64,000 bases of DNA from a virus: the IMG/VR virus record IMGVR_UViG_3300049734_000491, positions 62,001 through 126,000 of that record, one strand, 5' to 3'. Positions 52,341-60,151 of this stretch are shown here, piece by piece. Below the pieces are notes generated by a model. It did no database searches, was not told the origin of the DNA, and worked only from the letters and a program-made list of their open reading frames with translations. Positions within the stretch are counted from its first letter, which is position 1. Each line of letters starts with the position of its first letter. Both the position numbers and the translations under genes were made by a program.

Positions 52341-52493
52341 ATGACTGCACTCGATCACCCCTGCCCGTACTGCCACGCCGAGGTGCACCACCTCTGCCGA
52401 GTGGTCCGGAGCCGGACCCGCGCGGACGGGTTCCCGTACAACTCGGAGTGGGGCTACATCCACGCCGCCCGCCGCAAGCTGGCTGAGGTCTGA
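52341..52493 (+). CDS. Zinc-finger small protein
   Basis: Predicted 50-residue protein, ATG after GACAAC. CPYCHAEVHHLC at residues 8-19 is a compact zinc finger common in actinobacterial phages; the rest is Arg-rich and ends in a helix. Likely nucleic-acid or protein binding. Confidence 0.7.
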   Translation: MTALDHPCPYCHAEVHHLCRVVRSRTRADGFPYNSEWGYIHAARRKLAEV

Positions 52494-52494
52494 C

Positions 52495-52758
52495 ATGGCG
52501 GAGAAGCTGATGATCGCGTGCGACAATCCGAAGTGCTCGTCGGTCGGGGACCCCGAGTGGGTGCCCGGACAGGACGGCAAGCGCAAGCGGAAGGGTCAGG
52601 TTCCCACCGGCCCGTACGGCTGGCACCAGGGATCAGGCTGGCTGGTCGGTTGCGGACCGGACTACGTCTACTACGCCTGCTCGTCGGAGTGCGTGGGGCC
52701 GGCCATCAACGAGGTGGTGGACGAGATCCGACGGAAGGAACAGGAGCGGTGGTCATGA
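52495..52758 (+). CDS. Cys-containing hypothetical protein
   Basis: Predicted 87-residue protein. CDNPKCSS at the start and YACSSEC near residue 60 may bind zinc (treble-clef-like, as in YHHC/TRASH forms), with a basic loop GKRKRKG and a C-terminal helix. Stop overlaps the next ATG by 4 nt. Confidence 0.65.
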   Translation: MAEKLMIACDNPKCSSVGDPEWVPGQDGKRKRKGQVPTGPYGWHQGSGWLVGCGPDYVYYACSSECVGPAINEVVDEIRRKEQERWS

Positions 52759-53195
52759 ACGACGAAATCCGAACGATGGATGGCTCGTACTCACAGAAGA
52801 TCCCCAACTCAACTGCCACCGTGGACGTGACGCTCACCGTCGAGTGGGCGCATGACAGCGACGGACCCTTGATCGTGGTTCGACGGAGTTCCCACGCTCC
52901 CGAGAGGGAGAAGTGGACCTACGTCGACAACGAGAACGGTGCCAAGTTCTTTGAGGCAGATTGGGGCGTTCCACTTCCTGCCCGTCCCGAACCCGAGCAT
53001 GAGTGGGTGGAGGTGGGCGGCCAACGGTGGTGGAAGGACGCTGACGGCTCGTGGATCAACACCGACCGAACGAAGAACGACGTTGCCGCCGGCTCGCAAC
53101 TCGAGCAGGCACTTACCGAGATCCATCGTCTGCGGGAGGTCGTCACCGAGATCAACGAGCAGTGGCGGGAGGACCAGGGGATGGAACTGACGTGA
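52755..53195 (+). CDS. Hypothetical protein with C-terminal coiled coil
   Basis: Predicted 146-residue protein. Beta-rich N-terminal part (VDVTLTVEWAHDSDGPLIVV), middle EWVEVGGQRWWKDADGSW, C-terminal helix LEQALTEIHRLREVVTEINEQW. The last element resembles the helical segments of the following MSDDIV family. Coupled to neighbours by 4-nt overlaps. Confidence 0.65.
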   Translation: MNDEIRTMDGSYSQKIPNSTATVDVTLTVEWAHDSDGPLIVVRRSSHAPEREKWTYVDNENGAKFFEADWGVPLPARPEPEHEWVEVGGQRWWKDADGSWINTDRTKNDVAAGSQLEQALTEIHRLREVVTEINEQWREDQGMELT

Positions 53196-53419
53196 GCGAC
53201 GACGACATTGTGACCCGACTCGAGATGTACGAGTGGTGGGACACCCCGACCGAAGCGACCGATCTCATGAACGAGGCTGCCGCTGAGATCAAGCGGCTGC
53301 GTGGCCTGCTGCCCGCGGTCGATCTGGATGGTGTCCACATCGTGACCAAGAGCGGACGGGTGATGACCGTGGCCGAGTTGCAGGCTCTGGCCGATGAAGC
53401 GGGGTTGCCCGATGAGTGA
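53192..53419 (+). CDS. MSDDIV-RLR family member 1
   Basis: Predicted 75-residue protein from GTG in a GTGA overlap. N-terminal MSDDDIVTRLEMYE and NEAAAEIKRLRGLL are the two marks of a family repeated in this cluster (see 53659, 54282, 55031). The end (KSGRVMTVAELQAL) differs. Helical, probably oligomeric; function unknown. Confidence 0.65.
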   Translation: MSDDDIVTRLEMYEWWDTPTEATDLMNEAAAEIKRLRGLLPAVDLDGVHIVTKSGRVMTVAELQALADEAGLPDE

Positions 53420-53666
53420 CGAGATGATCGGCGGTGAGACAGTCGATGAGTATATGCGTCGATTGCGAGACGTGGGGCCTATCCGCCGTGCGAGTGACGA
53501 CATCACTGTGACGGTCACGCTGCCACGGGAACAGGCGCAGGCGTTCGTGAAGAACGACATCGAAGCTCTGGAATGGCACCGGGAATACGCCGACCTGTGG
53601 CATGAGGCGCAGGAAACCGTCGCCCGTGCCCTCGCTGACGCACTCGGAGAGGACGGCGATGAGTGA
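53412..53666 (+). CDS. Small helical early protein
   Basis: Predicted 84-residue protein, ATG in an 8-nt overlap. SDEMIGGETVDEYMRRLRD, then TVTLPREQAQAFVKNDIEAL and a long C-terminal helix. Distantly like the MSDDIV family in its first helix. Confidence 0.6.
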   Translation: MSDEMIGGETVDEYMRRLRDVGPIRRASDDITVTVTLPREQAQAFVKNDIEALEWHREYADLWHEAQETVARALADALGEDGDE

Positions 53667-54129
53667 CGACATCGTGGGCCGGCTGCGGGCGGTCGAGCAC
53701 TACGAGTGCAGCGACTGCTGGTATTCCTGCCCCAACTCCAAGGACGGGTGCTGTGACGACACCGTCAAGAGGTGCATCTGCAACGCCCCCTTGATCTGGG
53801 AGGCCGCGGACGAGATCGAAACACTGCAGAAGATGGTTGTTGTCGATGGGATGGTGAAGGTCGCTCTCAACAACGAGGTCGAACGGCTGCGGGCATCGGG
53901 CGATGCCCATGTGTTCGTGTCCGATGACAACGGCGGGACAGTCAAGATCCTCGGTGATCCCGACGCTGTTGCTGCCGTCGAAGAACTGAAGTTGCTGACC
54001 GACGACCTGGCTGACGTGTTGGCTCGCATGGTCATCGGCTGGGAGGACCGCCTCGGGGTCGACCTCGCCCAGCATCCCGACGTGCAGCGGGTGATGGCCA
54101 GGTACCGCAGGAGCGTCGGACGTGAGTGA
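53659..54129 (+). CDS. MSDDIV-RLR family member 2 with Cys-rich insert
   Basis: Predicted 156-residue protein. MSDDIVGRLRAVE, then a Cys-rich insert with eight Cys in about 30 residues (CSDCWYSCPNSKDGCCDD, CICN), then WEAADEIETLQKMV, the second family mark, and a C-terminal helical domain (LTDDLADVLARMVIGWEDRL). The insert could bind one or two zinc ions. Confidence 0.65.
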   Translation: MSDDIVGRLRAVEHYECSDCWYSCPNSKDGCCDDTVKRCICNAPLIWEAADEIETLQKMVVVDGMVKVALNNEVERLRASGDAHVFVSDDNGGTVKILGDPDAVAAVEELKLLTDDLADVLARMVIGWEDRLGVDLAQHPDVQRVMARYRRSVGRE

Positions 54130-54289
54130 CAACACCCGATCATCCGAGTTCATCTGCTGGGACTGCGAGGAGCAAGACCACGAGTCCTGTCGCCGAAATG
54201 GTGGCTGGCCGTTCCAGGACACCAACGAACGGTGCGGTTGTCATCAGAGTGGCCACCGGCTCGACAACCGACGGAAGACGCATGAGTGA
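54122..54289 (+). CDS. Small Cys-containing protein
   Basis: Predicted 55-residue protein from GTG in an 8-nt overlap. CWDCEEQDHESC then CGCH, probably one zinc site, and a basic end. It overlaps the next gene by 8 nt. Support is mostly the unbroken overlap chain. Confidence 0.5.
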   Translation: MSDNTRSSEFICWDCEEQDHESCRRNGGWPFQDTNERCGCHQSGHRLDNRRKTHE

Positions 54290-54728
54290 CGACATCGTGG
54301 ACCGCCTCCGCAAGTCGGCCAGCGCAATCCACATCGCCGTTGAACCCGAGGTGGCGCAGGATGTGGCTGCGATCATGACCGACGCCGCTGCCGAGATCGA
54401 GGAGTTGCGACACTACGTCGTGCTGATGGAGGTCACCTTCCTCAGTGATCCGGAGAACGTCGATGCGCTCCGGAAGCAGGCTGCGGTCGACAGGGAGACG
54501 AAGAAGATGGATGACGAACAGGACAACTTCCACGGGCACCGCAACCAGGATCGGCATCGCACGCTGGGCCCGCACCGGGCGTCGTGCGAGTGTGGGGTCT
54601 ACTGCTACCCGCGGATCGAGGCTGCTTGCTACTGCTGCAAGGAGCAGATGGCCGACGAGGACCCGTGCCCGCACTGCGAGGGCACCGGCATCAACCCGAA
54701 CCCCGAGTACGAGCCGGAGCTGGCGTGA
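54282..54728 (+). CDS. MSDDIV-RLR family member 3 with zinc-binding end
   Basis: Predicted 148-residue protein. MSDDIVDRLRKSASAIHIA and DAAAEIEELRHYV carry the family marks; the C-terminal half has CECGVYC, CYCC and CPHCEGTG, fitting two zinc sites of DnaJ-type spacing. Its first 45 residues closely resemble the 55031 protein (DIVDQLRRSAQAIHLATEEDVARDV). Confidence 0.68.
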   Translation: MSDDIVDRLRKSASAIHIAVEPEVAQDVAAIMTDAAAEIEELRHYVVLMEVTFLSDPENVDALRKQAAVDRETKKMDDEQDNFHGHRNQDRHRTLGPHRASCECGVYCYPRIEAACYCCKEQMADEDPCPHCEGTGINPNPEYEPELA

Positions 54729-54756
54729 TCGCTCATCTCGGAGATCAGGACGACTA

Positions 54757-55038
54757 ATGGGAGCACGGGACGACTCGGCTGCACGTTCACGAGCGCTCAA
54801 CCGTCTGGCACGCCTGTACCCCGGTGTGTTCAAGCGCCTTCTCGCCGAGGAGCTCCAGAGCATCGGATGGGAGCAGAAGAAGCGGCTGGTGGCCCAGTGT
54901 GGGACGCCCTCTGGTGCCCATCGCCACCAGCGGCTCGGTGAGCCCATGTGCGATCCGTGCCGTGAGGCGACCAACGCCTACCAGCGGAGCCTGCGGGCTC
55001 GGAAGCGGGCTGATCTCAGTGGAGAAGAACATGACTGA
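54757..55038 (+). CDS. Small basic protein with Cys pair
   Basis: Predicted 93-residue protein, GGAGATCAGGA upstream. NRLARLYPGVFKRLLAEEL then QCGTPSGAHRHQRLGEPMCDPCREA, the Cys-His pattern of small actinobacterial HNH-adjacent or WhiB-unrelated zinc proteins, and a basic end. Possibly nucleic-acid binding. Confidence 0.6.
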   Translation: MGARDDSAARSRALNRLARLYPGVFKRLLAEELQSIGWEQKKRLVAQCGTPSGAHRHQRLGEPMCDPCREATNAYQRSLRARKRADLSGEEHD

Positions 55039-55225
55039 CATCGTCGACCAGCTCCGTCGGTCAGCACAGGCGATCCATCTTGCTACTGAGGAGGATGTGG
55101 CTCGGGACGTGTCCGAACTCATGCGGACCGCAGCCCACCTCATCGTGGAACTCCGTCGGGACGCTGCCTATCACCTCGATGCTGTCACAGAGATCCAGAA
55201 GGTCTTGAAGGAGCGCTATGACTGA
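55031..55225 (+). CDS. MSDDIV-RLR family member 4
   Basis: Predicted 64-residue helical protein, ATG in an 8-nt overlap. MTDIVDQLRRSAQAIHLATEEDVARD in pieces matches member 3 closely; RTAAHLIVELRRDA is the second mark. It is essentially the two family helices with a short end. Confidence 0.65.
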   Translation: MTDIVDQLRRSAQAIHLATEEDVARDVSELMRTAAHLIVELRRDAAYHLDAVTEIQKVLKERYD

Positions 55226-55316
55226 CTTGTTGTGGTGCCTGTCGGTCGTGGCCTTCGCTGTGGCGATGGTGATGATCCGACTTCGGCTGGACCGGGAGCG
55301 TGACCGCTGTGACTGA
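55218..55316 (+). CDS. Small single-span membrane protein
   Basis: Predicted 32-residue protein in an 8-nt overlap. One membrane segment (LLWCLSVVAFAVAMVMI) followed by a charged Arg/Asp end. Confidence 0.55.
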   Translation: MTDLLWCLSVVAFAVAMVMIRLRLDRERDRCD

Positions 55317-55527
55317 GGAGAAGCAGGACATCGTGGTTCGGATCCATGGAGCTCGGTCGTGTCCCATGGTCGAGCACTGCGATCACACCGATTCGCTGTA
55401 CGACGTGCTGACCGACGCCGCGGCCGACATCAAGAACCTGCGGGTTCTGCTCCAGCAGGCCATCGAGGACCGGCGGAAGCTGGCTGATGCGGGTCGCACC
55501 GGTGAAAGCGAAATGGAGCTGATGTGA
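55309..55527 (+). CDS. MSDDIV-like family member 5
   Basis: Predicted 72-residue protein from GTG. TEEKQDIVVRIHGARSC and TDAAADIKNLRVLLQQAI fit the family marks loosely at the start and well in the second helix. Overlaps its neighbours by 8 and 4 nt. Confidence 0.6.
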   Translation: MTEEKQDIVVRIHGARSCPMVEHCDHTDSLYDVLTDAAADIKNLRVLLQQAIEDRRKLADAGRTGESEMELM

Positions 55528-55763
55528 ACACCTACATCCTCGAGGTGCTGACCTCGACCCACAACGTGCTGGAACGTCGCCGGATGCACCTCCTCGACGT
55601 GCTCGAGGGGCGAGGTGCGGTGTCCAGTGACGACCGGCGGCTGCAGGAGTTGTGCGACATCTCTCGACTCATCGGGCAGATCGACGCCCTTTCGGCGTAC
55701 TTCATGCAGGACGGGAGCGAGGCAGATGCTGGCTGGGATCCGGTGTCCGGCATGTCGGGCTGA
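55524..55763 (+). CDS. Helical hypothetical protein
   Basis: Predicted 79-residue protein from GTG in a GTGA overlap. Two amphipathic helices (ILEVLTSTHNVLERRRMHLLDVL and LQELCDISRLIGQIDALSAYF). It overlaps the next gene by 38 nt. Unknown function. Confidence 0.6.
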   Translation: MNTYILEVLTSTHNVLERRRMHLLDVLEGRGAVSSDDRRLQELCDISRLIGQIDALSAYFMQDGSEADAGWDPVSGMSG

Positions 55764-55992
55764 GCTCGGGGCCCACACCTGCATCGACCTCAGCGAGGCA
55801 CAGCCAAGTCCGGGCGATCCCTCGGTCTGCCTGTACTGCGCCTCGTTGTGCGTGTTCGATGATGTCCTGCAGCTCCGGTTCCCAACCGACGAGGAGTTGG
55901 AGGTCTTGGCCCATCACCCCGGGGTACGTGTTGCACGGGCAACCGCCCTCGCCTTCATCCGTGATGGAGGAACGCCACCGGGAGGTTGGTGA
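55726..55992 (+). CDS. Zinc-binding hypothetical protein
   Basis: Predicted 88-residue protein. IRCPACRAELGAHTC and VCLYCASLCVF give two CxxC pairs of a zinc ribbon; the second half (PTDEELEVLAHHPGVRVARATALAFI) is like the zinc-protein C-termini met in actinophages. Confidence 0.68.
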   Translation: MLAGIRCPACRAELGAHTCIDLSEAQPSPGDPSVCLYCASLCVFDDVLQLRFPTDEELEVLAHHPGVRVARATALAFIRDGGTPPGGW

Positions 55993-56042
55993 TGTGTGGT
56001 ACCTGATGATGTGAAACCGGACGCGGCGTGAAAGGACCGGAG

Positions 56043-56237
56043 ATGGCCAGCCACGATTGGGACGACCTCGAGCCCGAGACCCAGATGTCCATCGAACTCG
56101 AGCGCACCGACGACAAGGGTGATCCCATCTGTGGGTGTGCCGTGGCTCGGGACGGCTCGTGGTTCCTCTGTACGTACCACAATGGATACAACTCGGGGGC
56201 CTACGAGGTGCGCCTGCAGCATGAGCTCGATGCTTGA
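56043..56237 (+). CDS. Small hypothetical protein
   Basis: Predicted 64-residue protein; ATG 56043 has AAAGGA upstream (GTG 56028 also open). CGCAVARDGSWFLCTYHNGYNSG, a Cys/His layout that could bind a metal. Overlaps the next gene. Confidence 0.55.
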   Translation: MASHDWDDLEPETQMSIELERTDDKGDPICGCAVARDGSWFLCTYHNGYNSGAYEVRLQHELDA

Positions 56238-56580
56238 ACAGACGCCCTGCTCGCTGTGCGGGGGCACCGAGGACGAGATCAACGAGTACATCGAACGCGA
56301 CGGTTCTCGTGTCTGGTACCACAACCGATGCAAGAACCAGATGCTGCGGGACACCCTGCCCAGCCGGCTCCGGCGATCTGGACTGGTGTCGGCTCACCAG
56401 GCTGCCGACGAGTTGGAAGAACTTCGCTGGCTGGCCAAGGACTTGGCTCACGAGCTGAGCCGGATGCTCTATCACTGGGATGCCGAGTTCGGACCGGACA
56501 CGGGCGGTGGTGGCGTGTGGGAACCCACGAGACGGGTGCTGGAGCGCTACCGGAAATGGCGGAAGAACCTTCCGAACTAG
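56221..56580 (+). CDS. Zinc-knuckle hypothetical protein
   Basis: Predicted 119-residue protein (ATG 56221; ATG 56230 also possible). PCSLCGGTED...HNRCK looks like a zinc knuckle; then helices with AADELEELRWLAKDLAHELSRML and a Trp-rich end. The middle helix resembles the second MSDDIV mark. Confidence 0.6.
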   Translation: MSSMLEQTPCSLCGGTEDEINEYIERDGSRVWYHNRCKNQMLRDTLPSRLRRSGLVSAHQAADELEELRWLAKDLAHELSRMLYHWDAEFGPDTGGGGVWEPTRRVLERYRKWRKNLPN

Positions 56581-56603
56581 GGCTGGTGTGGTAGTCAGGA
56601 CAG

Positions 56604-56756
56604 ATGATCTGCGACCAGTGCGTCCATCTCCAGCACTCTCGTTGTGAGGGGGACCTCAACCAGCACTGCGAGTGTCCCGCCTGCTACGGCGATCCCGACC
56701 GTTCCCCGTTCTACGTGCCTCCGGACGGTACCCCAAATGATGAAGGAGTGAAGTGA
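56604..56756 (+). CDS. Small Cys-rich protein
   Basis: Predicted 50-residue protein with CDQCVHLQHSRCEGDL and HCECPACYGD, likely one or two zinc ions. GTGA overlap with the next gene. Confidence 0.6.
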   Translation: MICDQCVHLQHSRCEGDLNQHCECPACYGDPDRSPFYVPPDGTPNDEGVK

Positions 56757-56869
56757 CAGATCGTGTCGGGATCCTGGTGCTGTGTGCGGTGCTGGTCGTG
56801 GCTGCGGTGACGGGTTGGTTGACCGGAGGCCGGCTGGGTGCCCTGTTGAAGCGGTGGATTCATGGCTGA
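56753..56869 (+). CDS. Small membrane protein
   Basis: Predicted 38-residue protein from GTG in a GTGA overlap. One hydrophobic segment (ILVLCAVLVVAAVTGWL) and a basic end. Overlaps the next ATG by 8 nt. Confidence 0.55.
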   Translation: MTDRVGILVLCAVLVVAAVTGWLTGGRLGALLKRWIHG

Positions 56870-57206
56870 CCACGACGACGAGGAGCGCATCCTGATGGTG
56901 CCGCTGCGGGTCGAGTGGGACACCGTGTTCGGCACCGTGGTCATGCGGATGTTCCGGTCCGACGGGGCCGAGATCGGGGAGTTCTCCGTGGAGCGGTTCA
57001 AGGAGCGGTGGGGGGTCGATCCTCCTCCTCCGCCACCCGACATCTGGATCGACCCGCTCGGGGCCGGCCTGAGCCGCGAGCACGCCGAGTCGTTCGTCGA
57101 GATGTGGGCCAACGGCAATCGGGAGCTGACCCGCCTCGACACCGAAGCCGGCCGACTGATCACAGATCGTCTGCAGGGTGCCTTGGGTGGGGAGGATCGT
57201 GACTGA
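56862..57206 (+). CDS. Hypothetical early protein
   Basis: Predicted 114-residue protein. Beta-rich N-terminus (ILMVPLRVEWDTVFGTVVMRM), a PPPPPPD linker near residue 55, then a helical half (SREHAESFVEMWANGNRELTRL). Unknown function. Confidence 0.62.
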   Translation: MADHDDEERILMVPLRVEWDTVFGTVVMRMFRSDGAEIGEFSVERFKERWGVDPPPPPPDIWIDPLGAGLSREHAESFVEMWANGNRELTRLDTEAGRLITDRLQGALGGEDRD

Positions 57207-57372
57207 CCAGATCCTCCGCCGACTTGTGGAGGTCTCGCTGCTGGATGACATGACCCTCGAGCGGGCCCGTCACGTGGCTGCCGATGCTGCGGTGGAGGTC
57301 GCCATCCTGCAGGCCATGGTTCGGGAGCTCGAGAGCACCCTCGACGGGCTGCTGGTGGGCAGGGATGGCTAG
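57199..57372 (+). CDS. MSDDIV-like family member 6
   Basis: Predicted 57-residue helical protein from GTG. TDQILRRLVEVSLLDDMTLERARHVAADA in pieces and VAILQAMVRELEST align with members 3 and 4. An 8-nt overlap on both sides. Confidence 0.58.
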   Translation: MTDQILRRLVEVSLLDDMTLERARHVAADAAVEVAILQAMVRELESTLDGLLVGRDG

Positions 57373-57574
57373 CAAGGATCTCCACGAGTTCTTCGAGGGG
57401 CGGACCATTGGCTATCAGGGCTGGGGTGGCGGCGACTGGACGTGGCGGGGCGAGGGCTACGACGAGGGCTGGAACCCCGTCTACCTGGCTGAGCTGTTGG
57501 AGCTCCATCGTTTGCTGACCGACTACCTCGGTGAGCAGGATCGCCTCGGTCCCAAGGGTGAGCCGTTAGGTTGA
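57365..57574 (+). CDS. Small Gly/Trp-rich protein
   Basis: Predicted 69-residue protein. IGYQGWGGGDWTWRGEGYDEGW then a helix LAELLELHRLLTDYL. Last gene of the overlap chain; next is a promoter gap. Confidence 0.58.
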   Translation: MASKDLHEFFEGRTIGYQGWGGGDWTWRGEGYDEGWNPVYLAELLELHRLLTDYLGEQDRLGPKGEPLG

Positions 57575-57633
57575 TGTCCTGAGGGTCACCTGTGGTGTCC
57601 CGTACCTGTTGCACAGCCCATTTGGGGTAGCTG

Positions 57634-57642
57634 TGCTACAGT
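57634..57642 (+). promoter_or_regulatory. Extended -10 promoter
   Basis: TG-C-TACAGT (57634-57642), 31 nt before the next ATG, whose leader reads GACAACGACAAAGGAGACAACC. No clear -35 box, typical for an extended -10 promoter. Confidence 0.45.
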
Positions 57643-57673
57643 GTCCGACCGGACAACGACAAAGGAGACAACC

Positions 57674-58093
57674 ATGGACATGGACGAGGAACGACAGAGC
57701 CGACAGAAGGGCGCCAGCGAGATCGTCATGATCGCCGGCGAGCAGGTCACCACCTTCATGGAAGGCGAAGGCGGTATCGAGAAGGACGACTTCACCATCA
57801 CTCGTGAGCGGTGGTGGCACTACTGGCCATCGGGCACGGTGGTCCTCGACCACCACCGCGAGATCCTCGGCTTCAAGCTCGGGCGGGTCTGGCTGGATCC
57901 CTTGGGGTTGGAGATCACCAACTTCGCCAAGCTGATCTCGGCGCCCATCCTCATCCAGATCTCCGAGGATCAGCAGGACGAGTTGCGCCAGAAGTTCGCC
58001 ACCCTCTACTCCGCTCGTCGCTCCTATGCACGTGTGCTGGACGAAGCCGTCTGCGGTGCCTTGGAGGGGGGAGACGAGGAGGCCGACACGTGA
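57674..58093 (+). CDS. Hypothetical early protein
   Basis: Predicted 139-residue protein with AAAGGAG and the GACAACC leader. TITRERWWHYWPSGTVVLDHHREI, DPLGLEITNFAKL, and a C-terminal helix with Cys near residue 130. GTGA overlap with the next gene. Unknown function. Confidence 0.65.
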   Translation: MDMDEERQSRQKGASEIVMIAGEQVTTFMEGEGGIEKDDFTITRERWWHYWPSGTVVLDHHREILGFKLGRVWLDPLGLEITNFAKLISAPILIQISEDQQDELRQKFATLYSARRSYARVLDEAVCGALEGGDEEADT

Positions 58094-58587
58094 TCCGGTT
58101 CCGCATGAACCTGGAGACCCGTCACCTCGAGTTGGTCGACAGCCGGCTGGACGACAAGGTCGTCGAATCGTGGCCGGCCAACGTGGTGCAGTGGTCCAAT
58201 GACTACTTCGGCGGGGTCCCCGGCATCACCGAGGGAAGCAACGGGATGGGGGGTCGGCCGTACTTCAGCCGGACCGTGCAGGTGGTCTCTGATGCCGGCT
58301 GGCGGGTGTCGGTGCTGTGGGGCACGTGGACGTGGTCCTCCAACCACGATCTCGTCGCTGGGGTGGAGGACTTCACCGAGGAGCCCATCACGGTGGAGTG
58401 CATCGTGCTCCCCGACGACCACAGCGAGGCCATCACGGTGAGTCGTGGTCCGAGGTTCTCCGACACTGACACGATCGTTCCGAACGTGGACGGTGAGACG
58501 TTCACCAAGTTGCTGGAACGAGCTGGGGAATTTTTCGCAGAACAAGGATCTGAACATGGCAGGAGTGCTGTACTTGATCTCCGGTAG
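58090..58587 (+). CDS. Hypothetical early protein
   Basis: Predicted 165-residue beta-rich protein from GTG. LETRHLELVDSRL, GWRVSVLWGTWTWSSNHDL, EPITVECIVLPDDH. Its 3' end overlaps the next gene by 32 nt. No family recognised. Confidence 0.65.
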   Translation: MIRFRMNLETRHLELVDSRLDDKVVESWPANVVQWSNDYFGGVPGITEGSNGMGGRPYFSRTVQVVSDAGWRVSVLWGTWTWSSNHDLVAGVEDFTEEPITVECIVLPDDHSEAITVSRGPRFSDTDTIVPNVDGETFTKLLERAGEFFAEQGSEHGRSAVLDLR

Positions 58588-59011
58588 GGGGGCTGCGGCT
58601 CTTGAGGGAGATCGGGAGGGAAGATACATGATGGTTCCGAGCGATCGCGCCCTGGTGGTGGAACCGAATGGGCGAATGCTGGTGCACGACCGTGACACGG
58701 ATGAGTGGTCCGAGCTGTCGACCGACACCGACGTGAAGCGCATGGTCGAGGAGGTCGGCCCGACGCGGATCGTCGTGGTGGTCGGCGCCGAGGATCGTCC
58801 GCTGTTCGGCGGTCTCGACCTGTCAGCGGATCCAGAGGCGGATGCCCGTGAGACACGGGTGACGCTCGCTTGGCGCCGCTGGCGCCGGCTCCAGGACGAG
58901 TTGAACCGGAACACCGGACAACTCGCCTCCGTTCAATTCAGTGAGTTGAAGGACATCACCGAGCGGGCCTTCTGGCGGTGGATGGCGCTCGAGGAGGCGG
59001 AGCTCCCCTGA
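58556..59011 (+). CDS. Hypothetical early protein
   Basis: Predicted 151-residue protein starting inside the preceding gene. MAGVLYLISGRGAAAL, then MVPSDRALVVEPNGRMLVHD and a C-terminal Arg/Trp-rich helix (TLAWRRWRRLQDELNRN). No family recognised. Confidence 0.62.
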   Translation: MAGVLYLISGRGAAALEGDREGRYMMVPSDRALVVEPNGRMLVHDRDTDEWSELSTDTDVKRMVEEVGPTRIVVVVGAEDRPLFGGLDLSADPEADARETRVTLAWRRWRRLQDELNRNTGQLASVQFSELKDITERAFWRWMALEEAELP

Positions 59012-59098
59012 GTGGTGCAAACCACTTCGTGTTCGACTACCTTCTCCGCTGACCGAGACGGCGACAACGACAGCGACACGTGGCAGTGAAGGAGAGTG

Positions 59099-59485
59099 AT
59101 GGCACGGCGACCAGCAAAGGCCGATGCGTCCGACGAGATCCCCTCCGGCTATGAGCGGAGGTTCCTCAAGTGCCGAGCTTTGGGACACTCGTGGCTCCAC
59201 TCCACCGACGTGGTCACCAACCCCACCATGTCGTGGGTCCGTGGTTTGTCATCGGTCTGCTCTGGGTGTGGCACGGTGCGGACCCGCTGGCTGAGCCGTG
59301 ACGGCACCCGTTGGGGAATGTCCTACACGTATCCCGACGGCTATCAGATGAAGCGGACGAGCACCAACGGCGATCTGCCGAGGCCCGCACCGCCAGCTCA
59401 GGAGTGGCGGCGGGAGTTCATCTCCCACCTCCCCTTCCCCGAACAGGCTGCACCGCTCCGACAGCCAGCGTCACGTCGGCGCTGA
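59099..59485 (+). CDS. Zinc-binding hypothetical protein
   Basis: Predicted 128-residue protein, ATG 59099 with AAGGAGAG upstream (GTG 59096 adjacent). ERRFLKCRALGHSWLHS and VCSGCGTVRTRWLSRDG match a small zinc protein often seen in actinophages (Cys-x-GH-W and CxxC). Leader is GACGGCGACAACGACAGCGA. Confidence 0.7.
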   Translation: MARRPAKADASDEIPSGYERRFLKCRALGHSWLHSTDVVTNPTMSWVRGLSSVCSGCGTVRTRWLSRDGTRWGMSYTYPDGYQMKRTSTNGDLPRPAPPAQEWRREFISHLPFPEQAAPLRQPASRRR

Positions 59486-59527
59486 GCAGGACAGTCAGAC
59501 AAACGACCAAGAAGGACAAGGACAGAC

Positions 59528-60151
59528 ATGACAGAGAACAAGATGACCCACCTCGCCGTGCTCAAGGACGGGACGCTGCGGCTGGTCCGCTCCGACTCGG
59601 TTGGGGGCCCGATCGAGGAAGTTGCCGCCCTTGCGGTGGACGACCATGCCTCGCTGGACGACGTGATGTCGGCCTGCGTGGTCCTCACCGAGATGAGCGC
59701 TGTCCTCCTGCAGGAGGGACGGACCAACGGCAGCACACCGCCTTCGGCGGCTCCGGCTCCGAAGGCCACCCCTGCGACGGCGAAGAAGGCACCCGCTCGT
59801 CGGAAGCGGTCCAGGGTGAAGGGTGCCACCGAGACCCGCTTCGACCGTGACGACATCCTCATCATCGTGGGGGCCCACAACGAGACCGGCGGCCTGCGGA
59901 CCAACGAGATCGCCCGCATGATCTGCCGGTCGCTGGGCATCGACTACCACCACGACCATCCGGTGGCCCGTGCGGTCGGCAACCGTGTCTCGGCGCTGGC
60001 CAAGGACGGCAGGCTCACCAAGGTGGCTGATGGCCGCTATGTCCGGACCGCCGAGGAGAGTTCTGGGGATGCAAACGTGGCTGAGGACTCGGTCGCGTTG
60101 GACGAACTCTCGGAGCATCCCAGCCCATCTGGCACCACTTCAGCTGTCTGA
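59528..60151 (+). CDS. Winged-helix DNA-binding protein with Lys/Arg linker
   Basis: Predicted 207-residue protein. N-terminal helical part, then an Ala/Pro/Lys/Arg linker (KKAPARRKRSRVKG) near 85-100, then a winged helix (DDILIIVGAHNETGGLRTNEIARMI, VGNRVSALAKDGRLTKVADGRYVR in pieces). Probably a transcriptional regulator of the early genes. Last rightward gene before a terminator. Confidence 0.72.
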   Translation: MTENKMTHLAVLKDGTLRLVRSDSVGGPIEEVAALAVDDHASLDDVMSACVVLTEMSAVLLQEGRTNGSTPPSAAPAPKATPATAKKAPARRKRSRVKGATETRFDRDDILIIVGAHNETGGLRTNEIARMICRSLGIDYHHDHPVARAVGNRVSALAKDGRLTKVADGRYVRTAEESSGDANVAEDSVALDELSEHPSPSGTTSAV

